Assembly (NCBI GenBank): GCA_902826455.1
Contig: CADEEV010000018.1
Location: 1 to 64,000, forward strand
Length of the DNA stretch: 64,000 nt
Origin: an uncultured Acidobacteriota bacterium
GTDB taxonomy: Bacteria > Acidobacteriota > Vicinamibacteria > Fen-336
Direction of reading: 5' to 3'
Shown here: positions 8,341 through 21,043 of the stretch, piece after piece
How positions within the stretch are numbered: the first letter of the stretch is position 1
How the letters are laid out: each line of letters starts with the position of its first letter
Program-made: the position numbers and the translations under genes
The notes under the pieces: generated by a model
Database searches by the model: none
What the model saw: only the letters and a program-made list of their open reading frames with translations
What the model was told of the DNA's origin: nothing

Positions 8341-11027
8341 ACGCGCCCCTGCCGAAGCCGGGCGCGGGCCCCCTCGAGGCGCTCACGCGCGTGGCGATCG
8401 CCGCGGCGCGCTCCGCCGACCTCTCGGGCGTCCTCAGCATCGGCCTGGAGGCCGCGCTCGAGGCGCTGGACGTCGGGCTCGGGGCCGTCTACCTGCTCGA
8501 CGAGGGCCGCGGCGAGCTGCGCCTCACGCCTCACCACCGGGGGCTCTCGATCGCGTACGCGGAGGCGGTGGCGCGCTTCCGCACCGGCGAAGCGCTGATC
8601 GGCCGGGCCCTGCTCACGAGCGCGCCCGTCGTGGTCCGCGACCTGGCGAGCACGGTCGGCGCCCGCGAGGCGACGCGACGCCTGGGCGTGCGCAGCGTCG
8701 CCTTCGCCCCGCTCTTCGCCCGGGGCCGCGCGGTCGGCATGCTGGCCCTGGGCAGCCTCGAGCCACGGGACTTCTCGGCCGGCGAGCTCGACCTCCTCGA
8801 GTCCCTCGGTGGCTTGCTGGGGAGCGCCGTGGACAACGCGCGTCTCGCGCGGCGCGCCGAGCGGCACCTCGACCAGGTGAAGGCCGTCGCGGAGATCGAC
8901 CGCGCGATCGTCGAGGACGGCGAGCTCGCCGGGATGCTCGGCGTCGTCGCCCGCGAAGCGGCGCTGCTCGGCGATGGCGATGCCGTGATCTTCCTGCTCG
9001 AGGAGGGCGCCCTGCGCGTGGGAGCGTTCCACGGGAGCGGGTCCGCGGCGGTCCTCGGGGACCCGCCGGCCCTCGCTGGAACCCCGGTCGCGACGCTGCT
9101 CGCGACCTCGGCCGCGAGCGTCACCGAGATCGCGACCGGTTCCGGCCCCGCCAGGGCGTTCCTCGTTCCGATGCGGGCCGGCGAGCGCGTCCTCGGCGGG
9201 CTCGTCGTGGTGAAGCCCGAGGCCGAGAGCGCCGACCTGGATCTCGACCTCACGATCCTCTCGACCTTCGGCAGCCAGGCCGCGGTCGCCCTCGCCAAGG
9301 CGCGCGGCCGCGAGATGGAGCGGCGCCGGGCGGGCCAGCTCGCCCTGGTGTCGGCGGCGTCCGAGATCGCCGCCTCGACCCTCGACAGCGACGCGCTCCT
9401 CGGCAGCCTCGCCCGCTACATCCAGCGCTCGTTCCAGTACTACGCGGTGTCGGTCTACCTGGTGGACGCCGAGGCGCGCGAGGCGCGCTTGAGCGGCGCG
9501 GCCGGCGCCGCCACGGTGATGCCCCGCGACCACCGCATGAAGTTCGGCACGGGCATCATCGGACGCGTGGCGGAGCACGGCGAGTACGTGCTCGCGAACG
9601 ACGTCTCGCGGGAGGCGCACTTCCTGCCGTCGCGGATGGAGTCCACGCGCGCGGAGCTGTGCGTGCCGGTGCGCCTGTCCGGCGAGGTCGTGGCGGTCAT
9701 CAACGTCGAGAGCGACCGCGTCGGCGCCTTCGACGAAGGAGACCTCGTCGCCCTCGACGCGATCGCGGCCCAGATCGCGTCGTCCATCCGCAACGCCCGG
9801 GTCTTCGCCGACAAGGTGCGGGCCCTGCGCAACCTCGAGGTGGTCCAGGAGATCACGAACGTCCTCAACAGCGACCTCGACCTCGGGGCGCTCCTCGACC
9901 GCATCGCCCGCCGCAGCGTCGAGGTGGTGCGCACGGCCCAGCGCGGCGCCGTGCTGCTCTACGACGGCGAGTCGCTGCGGGTGCGCTCGAGCCACGGCTA
10001 CGCGCGTCCCGAGGCCCTCGCGACGACCCGCCTCGCCTTCCACGAGGGCCTCGCGGGCAGCGTCTTCGTCGGCGGCATCGGACGCATGGCGACGCCCGGC
10101 GATCACGGCAGCGCCGAAGCGGCCTTCCGCGAGGCGGCGGGCGGGGCCGTGGCCAAGAGCGCGCTGTGCGTGCCGATCGCGCTGCCCCGCGAGAAGCTCG
10201 GCGTGCTGCTCCTCGAGAACGCCACCTCGCCGGGCGCCTTCGACCCGGCGGACGTGCGCTTCGCCGCCACACTCGCGGACCAGGCCGCGATCGCCATGGG
10301 CAACGCCTTGCGCCTCTCGAAGATCCTCGAGCTCGACCGCCACCGGCGCGAGTACCTCTCGAACGTGAGCCACGAGCTGCGCACGCCCCTCACCATCGTC
10401 CACGGCTACCTCGAGGCCCTGGCCGACGGCAGCGCCGGAGAGCGCAGCGCGGAGTTCCTGTCGGTCGCGTGCGCCGAGAGCGCGCGCCTGGGACGCCGCA
10501 TCGACGAGGTGCTCGAGGTGGCGCGCCTCGAGCAGGGCGTCGCCCAGAAGCACCTCGAGTGGGGTCCCGTCGCACTCGACGGCGTCCTGCGCAAGGTGAA
10601 GAAGGCCCTCCAGCAGGAGGCGCTGCTGAAGGGCGTGCGGCTCGACGAGGACCTCGCTCCCGAGCTGCCGGCGATAGCGGGCGACGAGCGCCTGCTGACG
10701 CTGCTCGCCATGAACCTGGTCGAGAACGCCGTGAAGTTCACGCCCGAGGGCGGCCGCGTCGGCATCGGGCTCGAGGTCCGCGGGGCCGACGTCGTGCTGA
10801 GCGTGACCGACACGGGCATCGGCATCGCGCCCGAGCACCAGGGCCGCATCTTCGAGAAGTTCTACACCGTCGACGGCGGCCTCTCGCGCAGCCACCGCGG
10901 CGCGGGCATCGGCCTCTATCTGGCCCGCGAGGTCGTGCTGATCCACAGCGGTTCCCTGGACGTGGCGAGCCGCCCCGAGGGCGGCACCCGCTTCGAGGTC
11001 CGGCTGCCCTTGCGCCCCGTCCGCTGA
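8337..11027 (+). CDS. Soluble multi-GAF sensor histidine kinase
   Basis: 896 residues. The N-terminal ~650 residues form four GAF-like modules; repeated elements include GEALIGRALLTSAPVVVRDL, GTGIIGRVAEHGEYVLANDV and LCVPVRLSGEVVAVINVES. HisKA follows with the phospho-acceptor His679 (SHELRTPLTIVHGYLEAL). The ATPase domain has N797 in NLVENAVKFTPEGG, DTGIGIAPEHQGRIFEKFY, and GAGIGLYLAREVV. No transmembrane segments are seen, so it senses cytosolic ligands or works with the small membrane protein encoded just upstream (GTGA overlap). No response regulator gene is adjacent. Confidence 0.94.
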   Translation: MNAPLPKPGAGPLEALTRVAIAAARSADLSGVLSIGLEAALEALDVGLGAVYLLDEGRGELRLTPHHRGLSIAYAEAVARFRTGEALIGRALLTSAPVVVRDLASTVGAREATRRLGVRSVAFAPLFARGRAVGMLALGSLEPRDFSAGELDLLESLGGLLGSAVDNARLARRAERHLDQVKAVAEIDRAIVEDGELAGMLGVVAREAALLGDGDAVIFLLEEGALRVGAFHGSGSAAVLGDPPALAGTPVATLLATSAASVTEIATGSGPARAFLVPMRAGERVLGGLVVVKPEAESADLDLDLTILSTFGSQAAVALAKARGREMERRRAGQLALVSAASEIAASTLDSDALLGSLARYIQRSFQYYAVSVYLVDAEAREARLSGAAGAATVMPRDHRMKFGTGIIGRVAEHGEYVLANDVSREAHFLPSRMESTRAELCVPVRLSGEVVAVINVESDRVGAFDEGDLVALDAIAAQIASSIRNARVFADKVRALRNLEVVQEITNVLNSDLDLGALLDRIARRSVEVVRTAQRGAVLLYDGESLRVRSSHGYARPEALATTRLAFHEGLAGSVFVGGIGRMATPGDHGSAEAAFREAAGGAVAKSALCVPIALPREKLGVLLLENATSPGAFDPADVRFAATLADQAAIAMGNALRLSKILELDRHRREYLSNVSHELRTPLTIVHGYLEALADGSAGERSAEFLSVACAESARLGRRIDEVLEVARLEQGVAQKHLEWGPVALDGVLRKVKKALQQEALLKGVRLDEDLAPELPAIAGDERLLTLLAMNLVENAVKFTPEGGRVGIGLEVRGADVVLSVTDTGIGIAPEHQGRIFEKFYTVDGGLSRSHRGAGIGLYLAREVVLIHSGSLDVASRPEGGTRFEVRLPLRPVR

Positions 11028-11033
11028 CCGCGC

Positions 11034-11039
11034 GATAAT
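11034..11039 (+). promoter_or_regulatory. Possible -10 box for a leaderless transcript (GATAAT)
   Basis: GATAAT ends eight bases before the TTG start codon of the amidase gene, which has no Shine-Dalgarno sequence. This supports the unusual TTG start and a transcript beginning at or near it. A TTGCGC about 18 bp upstream is a weak -35. Confidence 0.4.
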
Positions 11040-11047
11040 TCCCGTCC

Positions 11048-12439
11048 TTGGAACCCTTTGCCCGCTCTCCTGCCGGAGCACCCGGCCCCCGTGCGCGGGG
11101 CGACGAGTTCGTCGTCGCCCTGGAGGCGGTGAGCCGCGGCATCCGGGATCCCGTCGCCAAGCTGAAGTACATCCGCGGCTCTCTCGACCGCTACCGCAGC
11201 CTCGATCGCGCCGTGAGGTTCATTCCCGGCAAGGCCCTGCGCCGTCACGTGTATCGCTGGCTCAGCCTCGAGAGCCTGGGTCCGCTGCTGCGCGCCGACC
11301 CCTTCGGAGGCGCGCCGCCCGTGGATCCGCGCACCCGGCGCTCGCGCTTCGTGACCCGCGTCTCGATGGTCTCGACGGCCGCCGCCGGCATCGCCGCGGT
11401 GGCCTTCGCGACGTGGTCCCTGCCGCGGCCGACGCCGGTAGTGAAGGCCGCGGCCCCGGCCCTGGCCCTGGCGCTGCCCCCGGTGGTCGAGACCCCGGTG
11501 AGCCTGCCCGTGGGCATAACCCCCGCCGCGGTCTGGCTCGTCGAGAAGGGCGAAGGCTGGGAGCAGTACAGCAACGGCCTGCGCATCGACACGAGCCACG
11601 CCGTCGCCGGCGATCCCCGGCGCTTCCAGGTGTTCGACGAGGCCGGCGCCCTCGACCCGGAGGTCCACGACCAGCCCGTGGGCATCCTGTTCCACACCTC
11701 GGAGAGCGACATCTGGCCGCTCGAGGCCTCGTTCAACGAGACGCTGCGCGACAGCAGCCAGCGCCTGCTGCGCTATCTCCAGCGCAACCGCACGTACCAC
11801 TACCTCGTGGACCGCTTCGGCCGCGTGTTCCGGGTCGTGAACGAGGAGAGCAAGGCGAACCACGCGGGCTACTCGGTCTGGGCCAAGCCGGGCCGGGTCT
11901 ACCTGAGCCTCAACAACGCCTTCCTGGGCGTCGCCTTCGAGAGCCGCTGGGAAGGCGGCCAGGCCCTGCCGATCACCCAGGCGCAGCTCGCGGCCGGCCG
12001 CAACGTCACCGAGTACCTGCGCCAGCGCTACGACATCGAGGCCGACATGTGCGTCGCCCACGGCCTCGCCAGCGTCAACCCGAAGAAGCACCTGATCGGG
12101 CACCACATGGACTGGTCGCGGGGCTTCCCGTGGGCCGCTTTCGGGCTCCCGGACCAGTACAAGCGCGAGGCGCCGAGCGTGGCGCTGTTCGGGTTCGGCT
12201 ATGATGACGACTTCTTGAAGGTCCTCGGAGAGCCCTGGCAGGGCGTTCGCGACGGCGAGCAGCGGCTCGCGAGCGAAGCGCAGCGCCGGGGCGTCGCGGT
12301 GGACGAGGTGCGGCAGGAACGACAGGGACTCTACGATCGCTCGATCCGGGCGCAGGCCGCGGCGGAGAAGAGCGCCGTTGCGAGCGTTGCGGACCAGAGG
12401 CCGGTGAACCGGCCGCGAACGTCGGCTAGCGGAGGATAG
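11048..12439 (+). CDS. Membrane-anchored N-acetylmuramoyl-L-alanine amidase (amidase_2/PGRP fold)
   Basis: Cuts the bond between MurNAc and L-Ala in peptidoglycan. 463 residues: a cytoplasmic N-terminal ~100 residues with basic helices, one TM segment (~105-123, VSMVSTAAAGIAAVAFATW), a proline/alanine linker, then the amidase domain. Putative zinc ligands and active-site residues are in GILFHTSES, YHYLVDRFGRVFRVV, ANHAGYSVW and LIGHHMDW. A C-terminal basic, Glu/Arg-rich tail of about 60 residues follows. The TTG start is chosen because it opens the frame and lies next to a -10-like box. It precedes the actin-like gene by only four bases, perhaps linking wall remodelling to that cluster. Confidence 0.85.
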   Translation: MEPFARSPAGAPGPRARGDEFVVALEAVSRGIRDPVAKLKYIRGSLDRYRSLDRAVRFIPGKALRRHVYRWLSLESLGPLLRADPFGGAPPVDPRTRRSRFVTRVSMVSTAAAGIAAVAFATWSLPRPTPVVKAAAPALALALPPVVETPVSLPVGITPAAVWLVEKGEGWEQYSNGLRIDTSHAVAGDPRRFQVFDEAGALDPEVHDQPVGILFHTSESDIWPLEASFNETLRDSSQRLLRYLQRNRTYHYLVDRFGRVFRVVNEESKANHAGYSVWAKPGRVYLSLNNAFLGVAFESRWEGGQALPITQAQLAAGRNVTEYLRQRYDIEADMCVAHGLASVNPKKHLIGHHMDWSRGFPWAAFGLPDQYKREAPSVALFGFGYDDDFLKVLGEPWQGVRDGEQRLASEAQRRGVAVDEVRQERQGLYDRSIRAQAAAEKSAVASVADQRPVNRPRTSASGG

Positions 12440-12443
12440 ACGA

Positions 12444-13508
12444 ATGGCAGAAGAGCGGAAGGATCACCTCTGGAAAGTGGCGCAGGAGGCCGAGGAGCGC
12501 ATCGACGACCTCATGAAGACCGGCGCCAGTCCCATGGGGCTCGACGTGGGCACCGCCAAGATCGTGGCCTCGCGCCGCAAGGCGAAGGACATCGAGTGCG
12601 CGGCCCAGCTGAACGCGTTCATCCCCGTCCCCTACTCCAAGTTCACCGAGACGATCCTCGGCCAGAACGACATCGCCTACTACCGCGAGGGCGGCGAGCT
12701 CGTCATCTACGGAACGGACACCGAGCGCTTCGCCAACATGTTCAACGCCGAGGCGCGCCGGCCCATGGCCGACGGCCTCCTGAACCCCCGTGAGACGCGG
12801 GCGATGCCCGTCCTCGAGGCGATCCTCACGAACCTCGTGCCGAAGCCCAAGGTGCAGGGCGAGATCCTCGCCTTCTCGGTGCCCGCGGCCCTGCCGGGAC
12901 GCGAGGCCGCCCTCACGTACCACGAGGCGACCCTGCGCGGCTTCTTCCAGGGCCAGGGCTACAAGCCCGTGGCGATCAACGAAGGCCTCTCGGTCATCTT
13001 CTCGGAGCTCGAGGACAACAACTTCACCGGCATCGGCATCTCGTGCGGCGGCGGCATGTGCAACGTGACGCTCGCGTTCCTGTCGATCCCCTCGATCATG
13101 ATCGGCATCGGCAAGGGCGGCGACTACATCGACTCCGCCGTGGGCGCCGTGGTGAACGAGCACGCGACGCGCGTGCGGATCCAGAAGGAAGAGGGCATCG
13201 ACCTGTCCCGGCAGCCGAAGGACAAGTTCGAGCGCGCGATCCGTATCTACTACGAGGAGCTCGTCGAGAGCCTCGTCGACGGGCTGGCGAAGGCGCTCTC
13301 CACGGCCGAGACGCTGCCCCGCACCGACCGCCCGCTGCCGATCGTGCTGTCGGGAGGCACGGCGAAGCCCAAGGGCTTCAAGGACCTGTTCGAGAAGGCG
13401 CTCAAGGGCCGCGCGCTGCCCATCGAGGTCGCCGAGATCCGGCTGGCGAAGGACCCGCTCACGGCCACGGCCCGTGGCGCCCTGATCGCCGCGATGTACG
13501 AGAAGTAG
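12444..13508 (+). CDS. Divergent actin/HSP70-fold ATPase (MreB/FtsA/MamK-like)
   Basis: 354 residues. The phosphate-1 loop is GLDVGTAKIV (32-41) and the adenosine-site motif is LSGGTAKPKGF (~302-312). The phosphate-2 loop is GISCGGGMCN (198-207), where the Asp usual in MreB or FtsA (DxGGGT) is replaced by Ser/Cys. An N-terminal helix of about 28 residues precedes the fold. A filament-forming or scaffold ATPase is likely; the lost acidic residue hints at altered hydrolysis. GGAGG precedes the ATG. A strong terminator follows, so the next gene is largely a separate transcript. It does not match MreB, ParM or FtsA closely enough to name. Confidence 0.82.
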   Translation: MAEERKDHLWKVAQEAEERIDDLMKTGASPMGLDVGTAKIVASRRKAKDIECAAQLNAFIPVPYSKFTETILGQNDIAYYREGGELVIYGTDTERFANMFNAEARRPMADGLLNPRETRAMPVLEAILTNLVPKPKVQGEILAFSVPAALPGREAALTYHEATLRGFFQGQGYKPVAINEGLSVIFSELEDNNFTGIGISCGGGMCNVTLAFLSIPSIMIGIGKGGDYIDSAVGAVVNEHATRVRIQKEEGIDLSRQPKDKFERAIRIYYEELVESLVDGLAKALSTAETLPRTDRPLPIVLSGGTAKPKGFKDLFEKALKGRALPIEVAEIRLAKDPLTATARGALIAAMYEK

Positions 13509-13532
13509 GCCACGGACCAGCCGACGTCCCCG

Positions 13533-13565
13533 AGGCCCCGGCGCATGCCGGGGCCTTCTTCTTTT
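13533..13565 (+). terminator. Rho-independent terminator after actin-like gene
   Basis: A perfect 10-bp stem (AGGCCCCGGC at 13533-13542 with GCCGGGGCCT at 13547-13556), a GCAT loop and a T-rich tail (TCTTCTTTT). Confidence 0.9.
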
Positions 13566-13575
13566 GTGGCCCTGC

Positions 13576-13581
13576 TACACT
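13576..13581 (+). promoter_or_regulatory. Possible -10 box for a leaderless transcript (TACACT)
   Basis: TACACT ends eight bases before the ATG at 13590, immediately downstream of the terminator. The gene has no Shine-Dalgarno sequence, so a leaderless start is plausible. Confidence 0.4.
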
Positions 13582-13589
13582 CGACGCCG

Positions 13590-15995
13590 ATGCGACGGAA
13601 GACGGGCCTCGGCCTCGTGCTCGCGTTCCTGTGCCTCGCGGCGCCGGCCTTCGCGGTCAAGGAGTGGTACGACCACTACCTGCTCGCCCGGGACCGCCTG
13701 ATGCCCGCGGGCAAGTGGGCCGAGGCGGCCGCGAGCCTGCAGGAGGCGATCCGCCTCAAACCGACGCCCGCGGTGAACGAGCAGACCTACGGCCTGCAGT
13801 TCGTGGACTATCTCCCCTACTACCAACTCGGGATCTGCGCGCTCCGGACCGGCGACCTCAACTCGGCGATCCGCTACTTCAACGTCGAGGAAGGCAAGGG
13901 CCAGATCAAGCGGGCCGAGTCCTCCTACCGCGACCTGATCCGGCTGCGGGCCGAAGCGGAGAGCGGCGAGAGCCAGCGCCTCGCGCGGCTCGCGCGCGAG
14001 ACGGTGGAGCGGCTCCTGAGGGAAGCCCAGGACCTGGCCCGGGGCCGCCGCTACGACGAGGCCCTGGCGCGCCTCGCCCAGGCCCAGGCCGGCGCCGCCA
14101 ACCTCGATCCGGCGATGCAGCAGAAGGTCGTCGAGGTCCGCGACCGCGTGCGCGGCGAGCAGCGCGAGCTGGCCGACGGCACGGCGCGCTCGCAGCGCCT
14201 GGAGCAGGCCCTCGCCGAGGGCGGCCGGCTCCTCGACGACGGCCGGGCCACCGAGGCGATCCTGAAGTTCGACGAGGTGCTCGCCCTCGATCCGCGCAAC
14301 GCGCGGGCCGACGCCGGGAAGAAGGAGGCCCAGGAGCACATCCGCACCCGCGAGACCCGCGAGACGCTGCTGCAGCGCGCGAACCTGGGCCGCTCGCTCT
14401 TCCAGGCCGGCAAATACGAGGACGCCCTCGAGCCCCTCACCGACGCCGCGGCCGACCCGACGAACAGCGAGGCCCGCGAGCTGCTCGAGAAGGCGCGCAG
14501 GATGGTCGAGGGCATGCGCGTGCAGAAGGACCTGCGCGCGCGCATCGAGGCCCTCATGGCCGACGCCGAACGGCTGCTGGCGGCGCGCAAGTACCCCGAG
14601 GCCTGGGTCAAGCTCGACAGCGTCCTGCAGCTCGACCCCGAGAACGCCCGGGCCCGCGAGCGTCTCACGAGCGCCCAGCGCATGACGGGCCAGGACCTGT
14701 TCGCGAACCTCTTCCCGAACTTCCCGCCGCTCCTCACGTTCTTCGAGCCCAAGGCCCTCGAGGTGGAGGGCCGCTCGGTGGGCGTCGTGGGCGTCGCCAC
14801 CGACGACCGCGGCATCGTGGCGATCGAGTTCAAGCAGGACGGCCGCCCCGTGGGCCGCCAGGTGCCGCCGGCCTCGGGAGACGCCGGCGAGGCCCAGCGC
14901 AGCGTGCGCTTCGACCGGGAGTTCCCCCTGGAGGCGGGCGAGAACGAGATCAGCGTGACGTCCTACGACACCCAGGGCGAGTCGCGCACGGAGACCTTCA
15001 AGATCGTGCGCCGCCTGCGCATCTGGGAGCGCCGGGCCTTCTTCCCGTCGGCGGCCGGCGTGGCCTTCGCCCTGGTGGGCGGCGGCGTCGCGCTGCAGCG
15101 CGCCCGCCGGCGGCGGGCGGTGCGCAAGCGCTTCAACCCGTACATCGCCGGGGCGCCGGTCCACGACGACGAGATGTTCTTCGGGCGCGACAAGCTGATG
15201 GCCCGCATCCTCAACGTGCTCCACCACAACTCGCTCATGATCACGGGCGAGCGGCGCATCGGGAAGACCACGTTCATGTACCACCTGAAGCGCGCCCTCG
15301 AGACCGACCACGGCACCGAGTACCGCTTCTTCCCCGTCTTCACCGACCTGCAAGGCGTGCCCGAGGACAACTTCTTCCACGCCGTCATGGCCGACGTGGT
15401 CGACGCCCTGGAGCTCTCCCCCGCCACCCTGGGGGCCCTGCGCTACCGCGAGGACGGCGCCTACGACGGGCGCGACTTCAGCCACGACCTGCAGCGCGTC
15501 GTCGAGGAGCTCGCGACCCGCACCGACAAGAACGTGAAGCTGGCCCTGCTCATCGACGAGGTCGACGTCCTCAACGAGTACTCGGAGCGCATCAACCAGC
15601 GCCTGCGCAGCATCTTCATGAAGACGTTCTCCGAGCACCTGGTGGCCATCATGAGCGGCGTCGGCATCAAGCGCGCCTGGAAGAGCGAAGGCAGCCCCTG
15701 GTACAACTTCTTCGACGAGATCGAGCTCAGCTCCTTCACCCGCGAGGACGCCGAGGCCCTGATCCGCACGCCGGTCGAGGGCATCTTCCGCTTCGAGCCC
15801 GACGCCGTGGAGCGCATCCTCGAGGCCAGCGAGCGCAAGCCCTACGTGATCCAGAAGTACTGCATCCACGCCCTCAACCACATGCTCGAGGAGGATCGCG
15901 AGGTGGTGCGCGTCGAGGACGTCGAGGCGGTGCGCGAGACCGTGCGCTTCGAGGGCCGCGACGTGGGCCCGCGCGCGACACCTGTGGCAGACTAG
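13590..15995 (+). CDS. Membrane-spanning protein: periplasmic TPR region plus cytoplasmic P-loop (STAND/archaeal-type) ATPase
   Basis: 801 residues. The signal sequence is MRRKTGLGLVLAFLCLAAPAFA. Residues ~25-370 are TPR-like helices (for example RYDEALARLAQAQAG, ILKFDEVLALDPRNARA, WVKLDSVLQLDPENARARE). Residues ~380-475 form a beta-rich domain. A TM segment lies at ~484-503, then a basic stop-transfer stretch. The ATPase domain (~518-780) has NPYIAGAPVHDDEMFFGR, Walker A GERRIGKTT (Lys559) and Walker B LALLIDEVDVL. Topology is therefore a periplasmic sensor with a cytoplasmic NTPase. The short entry motif NP(Y/F)IAG...FFGR recurs in the next gene product. Start ATG 13590 is chosen for the signal peptide. 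Function unknown. Confidence 0.85.
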   Translation: MRRKTGLGLVLAFLCLAAPAFAVKEWYDHYLLARDRLMPAGKWAEAAASLQEAIRLKPTPAVNEQTYGLQFVDYLPYYQLGICALRTGDLNSAIRYFNVEEGKGQIKRAESSYRDLIRLRAEAESGESQRLARLARETVERLLREAQDLARGRRYDEALARLAQAQAGAANLDPAMQQKVVEVRDRVRGEQRELADGTARSQRLEQALAEGGRLLDDGRATEAILKFDEVLALDPRNARADAGKKEAQEHIRTRETRETLLQRANLGRSLFQAGKYEDALEPLTDAAADPTNSEARELLEKARRMVEGMRVQKDLRARIEALMADAERLLAARKYPEAWVKLDSVLQLDPENARARERLTSAQRMTGQDLFANLFPNFPPLLTFFEPKALEVEGRSVGVVGVATDDRGIVAIEFKQDGRPVGRQVPPASGDAGEAQRSVRFDREFPLEAGENEISVTSYDTQGESRTETFKIVRRLRIWERRAFFPSAAGVAFALVGGGVALQRARRRRAVRKRFNPYIAGAPVHDDEMFFGRDKLMARILNVLHHNSLMITGERRIGKTTFMYHLKRALETDHGTEYRFFPVFTDLQGVPEDNFFHAVMADVVDALELSPATLGALRYREDGAYDGRDFSHDLQRVVEELATRTDKNVKLALLIDEVDVLNEYSERINQRLRSIFMKTFSEHLVAIMSGVGIKRAWKSEGSPWYNFFDEIELSSFTREDAEALIRTPVEGIFRFEPDAVERILEASERKPYVIQKYCIHALNHMLEEDREVVRVEDVEAVRETVRFEGRDVGPRATPVAD

Positions 15996-16002
15996 GCCTC
16001 GC

Positions 16003-17034
16003 ATGCGCAACCCCTTCATCGCCGGGAGCTGGGTGCGGGCCGAGAACTTCTTCGGCCGCACCGCGATCCTGCGCGACGTCCTCGAGGGCGAGCGCGATTC
16101 GCTCTGGGTCGTGGGGGCGCGGCGCCTGGGCAAGACGAGCCTCCTGAAGGAGCTCGAGCATCGCGCCCTCCAGAACCCCCAGACGCCCTTCGTGCCGCTT
16201 TACTGGGACCTGCAGGGCAGCGCCGACGCCCGCGGCCTGGCCGACGGCCTGCTCGGCAGCGTCGAGGACAGCGAGGCGTTCCGGCGCGCCACCGACATCG
16301 CGGTCGAGGACCTCGAGGGCCACAGCGTCGCCGACATGCTGACGACGCTGGTGCGGCGCACCGTGCGCAGCGGCTGGCGGCTGCTGCTCCTGATCGACGA
16401 GGCCGAGGAGTTCCTCACGGTGGCGCGCACCGACGCCGCCGTGCTGCCGCGCCTGCGCCGGGTGTTCCAGAAGGGCAACGAGGTGCGCACGGTGCTGACG
16501 GCCACCCGCCGCCTGGCCCAGATCGACGACCTGCCCGACGTGGCCACGTCCCCGTTCCTGCAAGGCTTCATTCCCGCGCTCTACCTGACGCCGCTGCAGC
16601 CCGAGGAGGCCCGGGCGCTGCTCGCCCGCGGCAAGTTCAGCGAGGAGGAGCAGGCGCGGATCCAGGAGCGCACCGCGAACCATCCCTTCCTGCTGCAGCT
16701 CATCGCGAGCCGCCTGTTCGAGAGCCGGGACCTCGCGGCGACCCTCGACCAGGTCGCCGCCGACGAGATGGTCTCGAACTTCTTCTCCGTGGACTTCCAG
16801 ACCCTGGACGCCCGCGAGCGCGCGCTGCTCGAGCCCGTGGCCCGCAGCGGCGAACAGAGCCTCGACGAGCTGGCGCGCGCCGCCGCGGTCTCGAAGGAGA
16901 CGGCGGAGACGCTGCTGTTCGGCCTGCGGATGATGGGCTACCTGTCCCTCGAGAACGGCCGCTTCCGCATCGGCAACTGGTTCTTCGAGCGCTGGCTGCG
17001 CCGCGTGGCGGCCGCCGAGCCGAGGCCCGCATGA
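16003..17034 (+). CDS. Cytoplasmic P-loop ATPase (archaeal-ATPase/STAND-like) paired with the preceding one
   Basis: 343 residues, all soluble. The N-terminus, NPFIAGSWVRAENFFGR, parallels the ATPase entry of the preceding protein. Walker A is GARRLGKTS (Lys44), Walker B LLLLIDEAEEF, and a sensor-like stretch TVLTATRRL follows. The C-terminal ~80 residues look like a winged helix (LDELARAAAVSKETAETLLFGLRMMGYLSLENG), as in Orc/STAND ATPases. It starts seven bases after the previous stop and overlaps the next gene as ATGA. The pair may act as a two-part NTPase; the partner or substrate is unknown. Confidence 0.85.
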   Translation: MRNPFIAGSWVRAENFFGRTAILRDVLEGERDSLWVVGARRLGKTSLLKELEHRALQNPQTPFVPLYWDLQGSADARGLADGLLGSVEDSEAFRRATDIAVEDLEGHSVADMLTTLVRRTVRSGWRLLLLIDEAEEFLTVARTDAAVLPRLRRVFQKGNEVRTVLTATRRLAQIDDLPDVATSPFLQGFIPALYLTPLQPEEARALLARGKFSEEEQARIQERTANHPFLLQLIASRLFESRDLAATLDQVAADEMVSNFFSVDFQTLDARERALLEPVARSGEQSLDELARAAAVSKETAETLLFGLRMMGYLSLENGRFRIGNWFFERWLRRVAAAEPRPA

Positions 17035-17287
17035 TCATCGGCGTCAACCGCACCTGTGCCCACGAGGGCCGCGAGTACCACATCCAGTGCGAGGACCTCG
17101 GGGTCGAGCAGGCTTCCTTCGAGGTGCGCGTCTACGACAAGGGCACGGTGCTCTGGCACAAGCGCGTGCCGTACGCGGACATCGTCGCCAGGAACCTGCC
17201 GAAGATCGAGTTCGAAGAGGCCCTGCGGGCGCTGATGGAGAAGACCATCCACACCGTCCAGGCCGCGATCAGCAAGGGGAAGCTGAA

Positions 17288-17291
<4 letters not shown>
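17031..17291 (+). CDS. Small conserved-looking protein of unknown function
   Basis: 86 residues, soluble. The first half is beta-rich with two cysteines (NRTCAHEGREYHIQCEDLG); the second half is helical (LPKIEFEEALRALMEKTIHTVQ). It overlaps the upstream ATPase gene by ATGA, so it is probably co-translated with it. No family recognised. It converges with the helicase gene, the stop codons overlapping. Confidence 0.8.
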
Positions 17292-18694
<1,403 letters not shown>

Positions 18695-18702
18695 AACAGG
18701 CG

Positions 18703-18710
18703 ATTATAAT
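18703..18710. promoter_or_regulatory. Palindromic ATTATAAT shared by divergent genes
   Basis: ATTATAAT is its own reverse complement, so TATAAT reads on both strands. On the minus strand it stands eight bases before the helicase ATG (leaderless). On the plus strand it lies 21 bases before the yggX-like ATG, which has a GAGGGG Shine-Dalgarno sequence. No -35 element is evident on either strand. Confidence 0.5.
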
Positions 18711-18731
18711 CACTAGTTTGCTGAGGGGCGC

Positions 18732-18970
18732 ATGAGCCTGACGTGTGAGCGGTGCAAGAATCCGGGGGAGCCGCCTTCCCTGGCCAAGGTCGCCTTCATG
18801 GGGCCGCAGAAGGCCAGGATCCTGGCCGGCATCTGTTCCTCCTGCTGGAAGGAATGGGAAGGCATGGAGGTGAAGGTGATCAACGAGTACCGCCTGAACT
18901 TCATGGATCCCCAGCACCGCGAGGTCCTGAAGAAGGCCTGCGCGGACTTCCTGGGGCTGGAGCCGGCCGA

Positions 18971-18974
<4 letters not shown>
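18732..18974 (+). CDS. YggX-like Fe(II)-trafficking/oxidative damage protein with two CxxC motifs
   Basis: 80 residues. The C-terminal ~45 residues match the YggX family pattern (W..W.....INE..LN...P.HR..L......FL): SSCWKEWEGMEVKVINEYRL then LNFMDPQHREVLKK. YggX proteins protect iron-sulfur enzymes from oxidants. Here the N-terminus differs: it has CERC and CSSC, four cysteines that could bind zinc or iron. The GTGA overlap couples it to the ABC-F gene. Function by family only. Confidence 0.75.

Positions 18975-21039
<2,065 letters not shown>

Positions 21040-21043
<4 letters not shown>

Noticed and set aside
8277-11081. 934-codon minus-strand frame
   Set aside because: Antisense to the histidine kinase; composition is that of shadow frames.
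13043-16147. 1034-codon plus-strand frame overlapping the actin-like and ATPase genes
   Set aside because: Out-of-frame shadow of those two genes, rich in Arg/Gly/Pro.
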